43,342 nucleotides of DNA from Oscillospiraceae bacterium. GTDB lineage: Bacteria > Bacillota > Clostridia > Oscillospirales > Oscillospiraceae. The translations under genes were made by a program, and so were the position numbers. The notes below the pieces were generated by a model, which was not told the origin of the DNA, did no database searches, and saw only the letters and a program-made list of their open reading frames with translations. Shown in pieces: positions 24,882 through 32,152 of this stretch (positions within the stretch are counted from its first letter, which is position 1; every line of letters starts with the position of its first letter). The stretch covers positions 1-43,342 of the forward strand of contig CACZPK010000121.1 in the NCBI GenBank assembly GCA_902783035.1, in the 5' to 3' direction.

Positions 24882-25505
24882 ATGACTGCAACGAAGAAAT
24901 TGGACGTGCGCTCCCTTGCAATTTTGGGGCTGATGACGGCGCTTTTGATCGTGTTTTCGTTCACGCCGATCGGTACCATTCCCATCGGGCCGCTGTCGAT
25001 CACGCTCAACATCATTCCCATCGCCATTGCGGCGGTGGCACTGGGGCCGAAGGGCGGACTTGCCATGGGCTGTGTGTTCGGCCTGCTGAGCTTCCTGCAG
25101 TGTCTGGGCATCGGCATTCCGAGCGGAATGGGCGCGATGCTTTTTAGTATCTCGCCGTTTTTGGCGTTCATCCAGCGTTTCATTCCCCGCGCGCTGGACG
25201 GCTTGCTCGTTGGTATGATCTTTGAGGCCTGTCAAAAGCGCTTCGGCGGTATAAAAGCCAGCTTTGCAGCGGGTTTCTGCTCGGCGTTTCTCAACACCCT
25301 GTTCTTTATGAGCGCTCTGATCCTGTTGTTCGGCAACACCGACTATGTGCAGGGGCTGATGAACGGCCGGAACGTGATCGTTTTCATCTGCGCCTTTGTC
25401 GGCGTCAACGCGGTGGTGGAGATGATCTCGTCCACGCTGATTACCGGTATGGTCGGCACCGCGCTCCACCGGGCCGGGATACTCCCCCTTGACAAAAACG
25501 TATAA
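24882..25505 (+). CDS. panT: PanT-like pantothenate ECF transporter S component
   Basis: A 207-residue membrane protein with five to six hydrophobic helices of ECF S-component type. It contains LAILGLMTALLIVFSFTPIGTIPIG, SITLNIIPIAIAAVALGPKGGLAMG and FISP-like LFSISPFLAFIQRFIPRALDG, a pattern typical of S components for pantothenate. Immediately downstream lies coaX (pantothenate kinase) and upstream, divergently, coaBC. This context supports pantothenate as substrate. ATG 24882 follows AGGAGG at nine bases. The ECF ATPases are not in the window. No lesion is seen. Confidence 0.88.
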   Translation: MTATKKLDVRSLAILGLMTALLIVFSFTPIGTIPIGPLSITLNIIPIAIAAVALGPKGGLAMGCVFGLLSFLQCLGIGIPSGMGAMLFSISPFLAFIQRFIPRALDGLLVGMIFEACQKRFGGIKASFAAGFCSAFLNTLFFMSALILLFGNTDYVQGLMNGRNVIVFICAFVGVNAVVEMISSTLITGMVGTALHRAGILPLDKNV

Positions 25506-25525
25506 CACAAACAGAGGAAAAGATT

Positions 25526-26293
25526 ATGCTGCTTGCCATTGACATTGGCAATACCAATATTGTGATCGGTTGCATTCAGGACGACAAGATCATGTGCGAA
25601 GCGCGGATCGCCACCGACAAAACGCGCACCTCGGACCAGTACGGCGTGGAAATAAAATCCATGCTGGAGGCATACGGCTGCCGGATCGAGGAAGTGGAGG
25701 ACTGCATCATCTCCTCCGTGGTCCCGCCGGTATTCAACGCCGTGCGCAGCGGCGTTTACAAGATTACCGAGCGCAAGCCCATGGTGGTGGGCCACGGTCT
25801 GAAAACGGGGCTTGATATTCGCATGGACAGCCCCTCTCAGGTTGGCAGCGACCGCATTGTTATTTCGGTGGCGGCGCTTGCCAAGCGTCAGGCGCCGCTG
25901 ATCCTCATTGACATGGGCACCGCTACAACGGTGGAGGTCATCGAGCCGAAAAACCGCTACATCGGCGGCCTCATCATTCCCGGTGCGCGCATTTCGCTCG
26001 ACGCCCTGACCAGCCGCGCGGCACAGCTGCCCGGGATCAACCTCGACAAGCCGGGAAAGATCATCGCCAAGAACACGGTCGATGCGATGCGCAGCGGCAT
26101 CATGTACGGCACCGCCGCCCTGCTCGACGGCGTGCTCGACCGCATAGAAGAGGAACTGGGGCATCCTTCCACCATCGTCGCCACCGGCGGCGTGGCGCCG
26201 CATATCGTTTCGCTCTGCCGGCACAAGATCACCATTGAGCGCGATCTGCTCTTGCAGGGGCTCAACGTGATCTACAAGATGAATAAGGCGTGA
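25526..26293 (+). CDS. coaX: Type III pantothenate kinase
   Basis: A 255-residue ASKHA-fold kinase phosphorylating pantothenate, the first committed step of CoA synthesis. Motifs: LLAIDIGNTNIVIG (ATP phosphate-1), SVVPPVFNAV, SPSQVGSDR (pantothenate site), LILIDMGTATTVEVI (phosphate-2), IGGLIIPGARISLDAL and VATGGVAPHI. Length is that of a typical CoaX. It starts 20 bp after panT behind AGAGGAAA, in one transcription unit. The next gene has its own TATAAT. Confidence 0.96.
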   Translation: MLLAIDIGNTNIVIGCIQDDKIMCEARIATDKTRTSDQYGVEIKSMLEAYGCRIEEVEDCIISSVVPPVFNAVRSGVYKITERKPMVVGHGLKTGLDIRMDSPSQVGSDRIVISVAALAKRQAPLILIDMGTATTVEVIEPKNRYIGGLIIPGARISLDALTSRAAQLPGINLDKPGKIIAKNTVDAMRSGIMYGTAALLDGVLDRIEEELGHPSTIVATGGVAPHIVSLCRHKITIERDLLLQGLNVIYKMNKA

Positions 26294-26359
26294 CGCAAAC
26301 TCAAGTTTTTCATTTTCGCTCTGTCCAAACGGAGAGTTTTCCTGTATAATATCGTCAGA

Positions 26360-26365
26360 TTGTCA
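26360..26365 (+). promoter_or_regulatory. Approximate -10 region upstream of the regulator-kinase fusion
   Basis: A TATAAT hexamer occurs in the 88-bp gap after coaX (sequence CCTGTATAATATCG around 26340-26355; coordinates here are approximate). The corresponding -35 is weak. It suggests the two-component gene is transcribed separately from panT-coaX. Confidence 0.35.
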
Positions 26366-26381
26366 TGACGAGGTAAACGCT

Positions 26382-27788
26382 ATGGACGCGAAGAAGATTT
26401 TGTTTGCCGACGACGACCCGGAGATCCGGGAGGTGCTGCGCCTGCTGCTGACCGGTGAAGGCTATACCGCTGTGGAGGCAGCCAGTGGTGCGGAGTTGCT
26501 GGAAAAGCTGGACGACTCTGTCAATCTGGTCAAGCCCTTTTCCTACACCGAGCTGGTCTCGCGTGTCAAGGCAATGCTGCGGCGGTACTGCGTGTACGGC
26601 GCCAAGTCCGCCGAGCAGGGCAGCGTGATCCGCTGCTGCGGAAACATCGAGATCGACACCGCCCAGAGCGTCGTGCGCCGGGACGGACAGGAGGTCGCGC
26701 TGACCGACACCGAATACCGCATCCTTCTGTTGCTGGCCTCGCACCAGAAGACGGTGTTTTCCGTGCAGAACATCTATGAAAGCATTTGGGACGAGCCCTA
26801 TTTTTACACCTCCAACAACACCGTGATGGTGCATATACGGAACATCCGCCGCAAGCTCGGCGATGGTACAGCCGTGCGCGTGCGCTTCTTTTACTATGCC
26901 GGAGACGCATGGTTTTACTCCCTTCTTGCGCTCTCCGCCCTGACGGCGTTTCTGGCCTTTTCCATCTGCTTCATCGGCTTTGCCGGGCGGAAGCTGCGCT
27001 ACGTGAGCCAGCTCCGTTCCGAGCTGGACATCCTTGCCGGCGGAGATTTGAGCTATCCGGTAACGGTGAAGGGCGAGGACGAACTCAGCGAGCTCGCCTC
27101 CGGCATTGATCAGATGCGCCGCTCCATTCTCAGCCATCAGGAGGCGGAGGAGAAAATGCGCTCCGCCAACTCCCAGCTGGTCACGGCGATGTCGCACGAC
27201 CTGCGCACACCGTTGACGTCGCTGCTCGGATATCTGGAACTGATGGAGCGCGGCAAGTATGAAAACGAAGAACAGCTGCGCCATTTTATCGGCCGGAGTC
27301 TGGAAAAGACGCTGCGCATCAAGGAAATGGCGGATAAGCTGTTTGAGTATTTCCTCGTATACTCCTCCGAATGGGAGCAGCCCGATCTGGAACCCGCTGA
27401 CGCGGACGAGGTATTTCGCCACTTTTGGAGTGAATATGCCTTTTCGCTGGAAAGCAGCGGATTCACGGTGCGCACCGAGTTCGGGCATCTGGGCGGGCAG
27501 ATCCGGATCAACATCGATCTGCTCCGCCGCGCGTTTGACAACCTGTATTCCAACCTGCTCAAATATGCCGATCCCGGTCAGGAGATTGCAATCGTCTGCA
27601 CACAGGAGGACGGTTGCGCGGTACTGGCGCTGGCAAACCGCATCTCCGCACAGCGCAGCGCAAAAGAGAGCACCAACATCGGTCTGAACACCTGCCGCCG
27701 CATCCTGCAATACCACGGCGGCTCATTTTCCGCCGAGGAATCCGACGGCGTTTTCCGTGTAAAGCTGTCGCTGCCTCTGGCGTGCTGA
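26382..27788 (+). CDS. OmpR-type response regulator fused in frame to a histidine kinase, both internally deleted
   Basis: A single 468-residue frame. Residues 1-43 start a receiver domain (ILFADDDPEIREVL, acidic pocket 10-12). Then about 55 residues containing the phospho-accepting Asp are missing, and the frame resumes at LVKPFSYTELVSRV (Lys51). A VanR/PhoB winged helix lies at about 80-160 (LTDTEYRILLLLASH, VMVHIRNIRRKLGD). At about 161 the sequence jumps to the middle of a sensor kinase: a transmembrane helix (about 177-201), HAMP, the H-box SHDLRTPLTS (His272) and the N-box FDNLYSNLLKYAD, ending at SLPLAC. I infer two deletions in a regulator/kinase gene pair. The chimera would be membrane-anchored with a DNA-binding domain but no phosphorylatable receiver. 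ATG 26382 follows GAGG. Confidence 0.75.
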   Translation: MDAKKILFADDDPEIREVLRLLLTGEGYTAVEAASGAELLEKLDDSVNLVKPFSYTELVSRVKAMLRRYCVYGAKSAEQGSVIRCCGNIEIDTAQSVVRRDGQEVALTDTEYRILLLLASHQKTVFSVQNIYESIWDEPYFYTSNNTVMVHIRNIRRKLGDGTAVRVRFFYYAGDAWFYSLLALSALTAFLAFSICFIGFAGRKLRYVSQLRSELDILAGGDLSYPVTVKGEDELSELASGIDQMRRSILSHQEAEEKMRSANSQLVTAMSHDLRTPLTSLLGYLELMERGKYENEEQLRHFIGRSLEKTLRIKEMADKLFEYFLVYSSEWEQPDLEPADADEVFRHFWSEYAFSLESSGFTVRTEFGHLGGQIRINIDLLRRAFDNLYSNLLKYADPGQEIAIVCTQEDGCAVLALANRISAQRSAKESTNIGLNTCRRILQYHGGSFSAEESDGVFRVKLSLPLAC

Positions 27789-27872
27789 AGCTGCTGAACA
27801 TGCGCCATGAGCGGCATTTCATGTTCCCCCGCGCAAAGTTAACATAACATTCTTTCCCGTTTGTAAACCAAC

Positions 27873-27915
27873 AAGGGCGTATCACGAAAGCATTCCGCGA
27901 TACACCCTTTCTTAT
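27873..27915. terminator. Terminator between convergent kinase and MATE genes
   Basis: AAGGG-GTATC pairs with GATAC-CCCTT across a single C/A mismatch, followed by TCTTAT on the plus strand. It is a moderate intrinsic terminator serving both converging genes. Confidence 0.5.
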
Positions 27916-29282
27916 ATAAAATTTTGTGCGCTTTCATCGCGCGCAGCCGCTCCCGGCTTCAGGCGCAATGTCGCGGCAAGGCTAATCGTCAGGATGCCGC
28001 TGGCAACCGAAGCCACAGACGACATCAGCCAGACACCGTTGAGTCCCCAGAGCGCGGTAAGCGCAAAGAGAAACACGATGGGAAAGACCAGTGTGCCAAA
28101 AAACGAAACGAGAAGCGAGCGCACCGGGCGGTCCAGCGCGGTGAAGTAAGCGGAAAAGCAAAGGTCGATCCATCCCGCGAGATACGAGAATGAGAAGATT
28201 CGCGTCGCGGTTATGCTGACACGGACAAGCTCCGTATCGCCGGGTTTGATAAAGGCCGTCGCAACGGCGGGGCCGGCGAGAAACATGAAAAGGAATGCTG
28301 CGACTGCCGTGGCGATCACGGCGATGAGGACACGCCGGAAGATCTCCCGCATCCGCTCCGTCAGGCCCGCGCCGTAGCAGTAGCTGATTGCAGGCTGGAG
28401 CGAATCACAAATGCCGAAATTCAGCATTCCAATGATGCTGTCCACATACATGACGATAGAAAATGCGGCGACCGCGGTCGTGCCGCCGTATTTGAGCAGG
28501 AACAGGTTCATGACGATGCTCATGACGGATGTGGCAATGTTGCTGAAAAACTCGCTGGCTCCGTTCGCCGCGATATGGAAAAACAGGAACGCTGGGATAT
28601 TCTCCTTCGTATAGTAAACGTCCAGCCGTTTTCCGGCAAAGCATACCAGCGTCGTGACCGAGCCGATCACGATGGAGGTACAGCTTGCAACGGCAGCAGC
28701 CCTGACGCCCAGATGCAAAACAGCGATCAGCACAAAGTCCAGCACCACGTTGGCAAGCTGCGTAATGACGCCGATAACCATGCTCAGCCGCTGCTTTCCG
28801 CAGACGCGCAGGTAGTTGTCCGTTGCAAAGTAGATCGGCACAAGCGGCGCAAACAGGGCATAAACACGCAGATACTCCGTACTGAGCCGGACGGCTTCCG
28901 CGCTTGCCCCCGGCGAGATCAGTGTGACAAACGGCTTTGCGAAGGCATAGCCGAACAGCCCGATGACGCAGGAAAAGAGCAGGATAAACTTCACGGAGAA
29001 CGAAAACACGCGGGAGGCATCCTCGCGTTTTTGCTCGCCGAGAAGCATGGACATATTGACCGACGCACCGGTGGCGATCATGTTGGAGAGCGCCTCGACG
29101 ATCATGATGACCGGCATGATCAGATTGATTGCCGCGAGCGCGCCCTCCCCCAGATAGCGCCCGACAAAAAGGCCGTCCACCACGGAATAGAGTGCGCCAA
29201 ACACCGAGGTGACCACTGCGGGAACGGCACAGCGGAAAAACAGCCGGGTCGGCGGCAGTTGTGTAAAGATTTCGGAATCCAT
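27912..29282 (-). CDS. MATE-family transporter
   Basis: A 456-residue protein with twelve hydrophobic segments, of the bacterial MATE/NorM-DinF type. Motifs: RCAVPAVVTSVFGALYSVVDGLFVGRY, INLIMPVIMIVEALSNMIATGASVNMSMLLGE, and the mid-protein YGGTTAVAAFSIVMYVDSIIGMLNFG. It is expected to export organic cations or other compounds with Na+ or H+. Two consecutive ATGs (29285, 29282) follow GGAGGT; I take the second for spacing. A strong 15-bp hairpin lies upstream at 29367. Sequence similarity to the other MATE (16225) is low, so it is not a recent duplication. The substrate is unknown. Confidence 0.9.
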   Translation of the reverse strand: MDSEIFTQLPPTRLFFRCAVPAVVTSVFGALYSVVDGLFVGRYLGEGALAAINLIMPVIMIVEALSNMIATGASVNMSMLLGEQKREDASRVFSFSVKFILLFSCVIGLFGYAFAKPFVTLISPGASAEAVRLSTEYLRVYALFAPLVPIYFATDNYLRVCGKQRLSMVIGVITQLANVVLDFVLIAVLHLGVRAAAVASCTSIVIGSVTTLVCFAGKRLDVYYTKENIPAFLFFHIAANGASEFFSNIATSVMSIVMNLFLLKYGGTTAVAAFSIVMYVDSIIGMLNFGICDSLQPAISYCYGAGLTERMREIFRRVLIAVIATAVAAFLFMFLAGPAVATAFIKPGDTELVRVSITATRIFSFSYLAGWIDLCFSAYFTALDRPVRSLLVSFFGTLVFPIVFLFALTALWGLNGVWLMSSVASVASGILTISLAATLRLKPGAAARDESAQNFI

Positions 29283-29366
29283 CATACCTCCGGAAATGAT
29301 ATTGCTGTCCCCTGCCCGTCTCCCCGCCGCGGACCGGGCGTCGCTCCCAAAAGCCGGACGCCGCAC

Positions 29367-29402
29367 GCAGGAAGGCGAGGGCCGCTTCCCTCGCCTTCCT
29401 GC
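29367..29402. other. Perfect 15-bp hairpin upstream of the MATE gene
   Basis: GCAGGAAGGCGAGGG (29367-29381) and its exact inverted copy (29388-29402) flank a six-base spacer. There is no T-run after it on the minus strand, and an A-run follows on the plus strand. It may terminate or stabilise the 3' end of the upstream minus-strand gene, or structure the MATE leader. Confidence 0.5.
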
Positions 29403-29424
29403 GCAAAAAGAGCGTATATCAAGA

Positions 29425-30015
29425 TCAATGCTTGGCTGCTTTCAGCTGCCGCTTGATCTGCTCCAGCTTCTTCTTGATCTCTTTTCTTTCCTCCGCGTCA
29501 GCGGTGGATTTGAGCTTCTTTTCCAGGGATTTCCGCTTATTTTGCAGCATCGTAACGTTTGAGGAGCTGCCGGACTTCTCCGCCGGCTGCTCGCTTTTCT
29601 GTGCCTGTCCGGCCGTTTCTGTCTTGTCCTTCTGTTCTGTGGATGCGGCCGCATCTCCCGTGTTGTTTACGGGTTTTGCGTCTTATGCATCCTTACCGTC
29701 CGTCGGCGCATCAAACTGGATCTTTGTGCCGTTCTCGCCGTCGGGAACCATTTTGTAGCTGCCAAAGGACGCACGGTCCTCCGGACGCTCCGGTTCAAAA
29801 CGGCCGCGGGCGGGGCGTACGGCGGTCTTCTGCGTCCGGTTTTCAGGCGTCTCAACCTTGTTCGTACCGGGAACACCGCTCACACGGCCTTCCTTCAGCT
29901 CTGCAACAATCTGCTCCGCGGCTTTGCGTTCCGTCTCGGGACTGGTCGTCTTTTCCTGCACCTTGTTCTGCGCAGGCTCGGTTCGAAGCTGCTGCGTATT
30001 CAGTCCGATCTCCAT
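29425..30015 (-). pseudogene. Unknown hydrophilic protein gene split by an in-frame TAA
   Basis: From ATG 30015 (GAGGAGG ten bases upstream) a frame of 197 codons runs to TGA at 29425-29427, broken only by TAA at 29683-29685 after 110 residues. The first part begins MEIGLNTQQLRTEPAQNKVQE and contains AAEQIVAELKEGRVSG. The continuation after the stop keeps the same composition: a polar Glu/Lys/Thr linker, then a strongly basic/acidic helix NKRKSLEKKLKSTADAEERKE followed by IKKKLEQIKRQLKAAK. Continued coding character in the same frame shows a nonsense change of a single sense codon, or a sequencing error. No signal peptide or known domain is recognised. It is divergent from the DedA-PssA-Psd operon. 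Confidence 0.6.
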
Positions 30016-30100
30016 AGTGTTGCGCCTCCTCAATTGATTTGCCTTTTACTTCGGCTGTGTTTATTGCAGCAGGGACATGACACAAAATCCACGAAAAACC

Positions 30101-30130
30101 TCTTAAGAAATCTGAAGAATTCTTAAGATT
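30101..30130. repeat. Three 10-bp-phased direct repeats (response-regulator-type operator)
   Basis: Three adjacent decamers fit TCTKAAGAWW: TCTTAAGAAA (30101), TCTGAAGAAT (30111) and TCTTAAGATT (30121). Exact 10-bp phasing, one helical turn, is typical of OmpR/PhoB-family binding sites. They lie just upstream of copy B of the shared envelope promoter and between divergent genes. Confidence 0.7.
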
Positions 30131-30140
30131 CCGATGGGGC

Positions 30141-30214
30141 GCAAAAATTAAGATTTCTTCAGTTTTTCCGTAGGGGAATCTTAAGAATCGTCCGATATGA
30201 TAGGCACACTTCAC
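30141..30214 (+). promoter_or_regulatory. Shared envelope-operon promoter/operator, copy B
   Basis: Nearly identical to 12899-12971. The inverted repeat is TTAAGATTTC (30148-30157) and GGAATCTTAA (30175-30184), one mismatch, with the same 17-bp gap. The -10 TATGAT (30196-30201) and the following GATAGGCACACTTCAC are unchanged. It drives the DedA-PssA-Psd operon, whose first ATG is 37 bp beyond -10. Confidence 0.75.
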
Positions 30215-30237
30215 AGAATCATGCATGGAGGCTTACC

Positions 30238-30816
30238 ATGGAAAAAACCAGATTGGACATCGGCCGCTGCCTCAGCGCGACGATGATCGCACTATTGCTG
30301 CTCTCGGCTGTTTTCGTCCTGCGCGGCTGGTTCGGCGGGAGCTTTTCTTCCGCGGAAACGCTGCGCAGCTACATCTCTTCTTTTGGGATATTTGCACCGC
30401 TCGTCCTGATCCTGATTCAGGCGATTCAGGTGGTGCTGCCCGTGCTGCCCGGATGGCTCGGCTGCATCGTTGGGGCGGCGACGTTCGGCCCGGCGGGCGG
30501 TTTCTGGTGCAATTACATCGGCATCTGCGCGGGTTCCATTGCCGCATATTTTCTGGCGCGCCGCTACGGCATCACTCTGGTGCGCCAGCTTGTCCCGATG
30601 GAGAAGTTTGAAAAGTGCGTGGCGTGGGTCAAAACGAAGGAAAGCTACACGCTGGTGCTGTTTCTCGCCATCCTGCTGCCGTTGGCGCCGGATGATTTTC
30701 TCTGTTATTACTCGGGCCTCGGCGATATGGACACGAAGAAGTTCGTATCCATCATTCTGATTGCAAAACCGTGGTGCATTCTGTTTTACAGCATTTTCTT
30801 TGCGCACTTTCTTTGA
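30238..30816 (+). CDS. DedA/TVP38 (SNARE-associated)-family membrane protein
   Basis: A 192-residue membrane protein with about five hydrophobic segments. The family core is visible as LGCIVGAATFGPAGGFWCNYIGICAGSIAAYFLARRYG and, later, AILLPLAPDDFLCYYSGLGDM. Members flip or carry lipid phosphates or phospholipids (shown for UptA-type DedA proteins and TMEM41/VMP1-type homologues). Directly followed by pssA and psd remnants, a role in phospholipid distribution is plausible. ATG 30238 follows GGAGG. The promoter is the shared envelope element. Confidence 0.85.
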   Translation: MEKTRLDIGRCLSATMIALLLLSAVFVLRGWFGGSFSSAETLRSYISSFGIFAPLVLILIQAIQVVLPVLPGWLGCIVGAATFGPAGGFWCNYIGICAGSIAAYFLARRYGITLVRQLVPMEKFEKCVAWVKTKESYTLVLFLAILLPLAPDDFLCYYSGLGDMDTKKFVSIILIAKPWCILFYSIFFAHFL

Positions 30817-30830
30817 GGAGGACATTAAAA

Positions 30831-31451
30831 ATGCTCGGTATATATAACTATACGGTTATCCTGACCTACATCGGCATGCTGGTTGGCTTCGCCGGGATCG
30901 CCAGTGCTGCGGACGGAAACCTGCACACAGCGCTTGTGTGCCTGATGGTAGCGGGCGTGTGCGACATGTTCGACGGCGCAATTGCCTCCACCATGGAGCG
31001 CACGGAGAAGGAAAAGCGCTTCGGCGTGCAGATCGACTCGCTCAGCGATCTGGTCTGCTTCGGCGCACTGCCTGCCGTCATCGCCTACATTGCGGCGGAA
31101 CGCAGCACCCTCAGCTTTTGCCTCAGCGGGCTCTACCTGCTCTGCGCGCTGATCCGCCTGGCATGGTTCAATGTGGATGAGGAGGAACGGCAGGCGACGG
31201 AGGGCGGCTCACGCAAAGTATATCTCGGTCTGCCGGTCACAACCGCGGCGCTGCTGTTGCCCGCGCTGATGGAGCTGGGCGCACCGCTGGGCTGGCCGGT
31301 CGGCAAGCTCGCGCCGCTGGCGCTGCTGGTGATGGCGACCGCCTTTCTCACGCCCTTCCGCCTCCGCAAGCCGCAGCTTCCGGGCAAGGCGGCAATGCTG
31401 CTGTGCGGCGTTGCGGAGTTCGCGTTTCTAATCGCGAGGGCTGCGGTATGA
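30831..31451 (+). CDS. pssA: CDP-diacylglycerol-serine O-phosphatidyltransferase
   Basis: A 206-residue CDP-alcohol phosphatidyltransferase making phosphatidylserine. The catalytic motif D-(x)2-DG-(x)2-A-...-G-(x)3-D-(x)3-D is present as CDMFDGAIASTMERT then KRFGVQIDSLSDLVCFG; Ser replaces the common Arg after Ala. Six to eight hydrophobic segments follow. ATG 30831 is behind GAGGAGG. Its TGA overlaps the psd ATG, and psd is the next enzyme of the pathway, which supports assignment to serine rather than glycerol or inositol. Confidence 0.93.
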   Translation: MLGIYNYTVILTYIGMLVGFAGIASAADGNLHTALVCLMVAGVCDMFDGAIASTMERTEKEKRFGVQIDSLSDLVCFGALPAVIAYIAAERSTLSFCLSGLYLLCALIRLAWFNVDEEERQATEGGSRKVYLGLPVTTAALLLPALMELGAPLGWPVGKLAPLALLVMATAFLTPFRLRKPQLPGKAAMLLCGVAEFAFLIARAAV

Positions 31452-31840
31452 GCGAAAGCAGCGCTGCGGTGCGTTTCTTCTGTGGTACGGTGCGTTTCTT
31501 CTGTGGTACGGTGCCGGGGCGTGCGCTGCTCAAGGGTGTTATACACGCCCACGCCGGCCGCCGCTGTTGGACTCTGCTGGAAACCGAGCGTTTCGGGCCG
31601 GTGATGCAGACCGAGATCGGTGCGTTCGTCGTGGGCGGCATCGTCAACGAACGGGAAAACGAGACGTTTTGCAAAGGCGAGGAAATGGGGCACTTCGAGC
31701 TGGCGGGTTCCGCCATCGTCTTGCTCTTCCAGAAGGACAGGATCCGACTGGCTTCGCATATCCGGCGGCAACTCGCAGAGGGGCGCGAATTCCGGGTAAC
31801 GCCGGGAATGTGCCTTGGCGGAGCGCTTTGCGGCACATAA
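31448..31840 (+). pseudogene. psd: Phosphatidylserine decarboxylase, internally deleted in frame
   Basis: A 130-residue frame starting at ATG 31448 (overlapping pssA stop). The N-terminus (VRFFCGTVPGRALLK) and C-terminal half (CWTLLETERFGPVMQTEIGA, VVGGIVNERENETF, GEEMGHFELAGSAIVLLFQ) match Psd. The pyruvoyl-forming Ser sits in GSA, where the family has GST. About 140-150 residues between them, including the catalytic Asp/His region of the beta chain, are missing without frame loss. A 21-bp tandem duplication (31470-31511) repeats seven codons (VRFFCGT). The enzyme normally decarboxylates phosphatidylserine to phosphatidylethanolamine; this version should be inactive, leaving the cell dependent on another psd or on PS. 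An assembly collapse is possible. Confidence 0.8.
31470..31511 (+). repeat. 21-bp tandem duplication in psd
   Basis: GTGCGTTTCTTCTGTGGTAC-G occurs twice in perfect tandem (31470-31490, 31491-31511) near the 5' end of psd and adds seven residues in frame. It lies shortly before the inferred deletion point, consistent with slipped replication or repair. Confidence 0.95.
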
Positions 31841-31849
31841 ACACACAGT

Positions 31850-31876
31850 ATCCGCGCCGACAGTGTCGGCGCGGAT
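31850..31876. terminator. GC-rich hairpin after the psd gene
   Basis: ATCCGCGCCGAC and its exact complement GTCGGCGCGGAT flank a three-base loop, ten bases after the psd stop. There is no T-run, so it is probably a factor-aided terminator or a 3' stabilising hairpin. Confidence 0.55.
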
Positions 31877-31952
31877 ATATCGTATCGCAGGGGATGGCGC
31901 AGGGGATGCGGCGGCAAATGGACTGATATTTTAACAAAAATAGAAATACATC

Positions 31953-31981
31953 TTGCATTTGCTGTACGAAGGGACTATAAT
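31953..31981 (+). promoter_or_regulatory. Promoter of the symporter/hydrolase operon
   Basis: TTGCAT (31953-31958), a 17-base spacer and TATAAT (31976-31981). The 165-nt leader that follows contains a perfect TACTAAAT/ATTTAGTA hairpin (31998-32019) and the palindrome TCCGGCGCCGGA (32035-32046), possible operators or RNA structure. No gene is seen between 31841 and 32152. Confidence 0.75.
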
Positions 31982-32152
31982 AAAACCGTTCAATGCCTAC
32001 TAAATAAATAGATTTAGTAAGGTGTATGAGAGGCTCCGGCGCCGGACAGCTCCTCAATCACGCCCCCACCGCACAGCGGACTTTATCCGTCGAAATGGGG
32101 ATGACATTTTCGGCCTGTCGGAGCAAAAAACAGGAAAGAAGGAAGAACTGTT

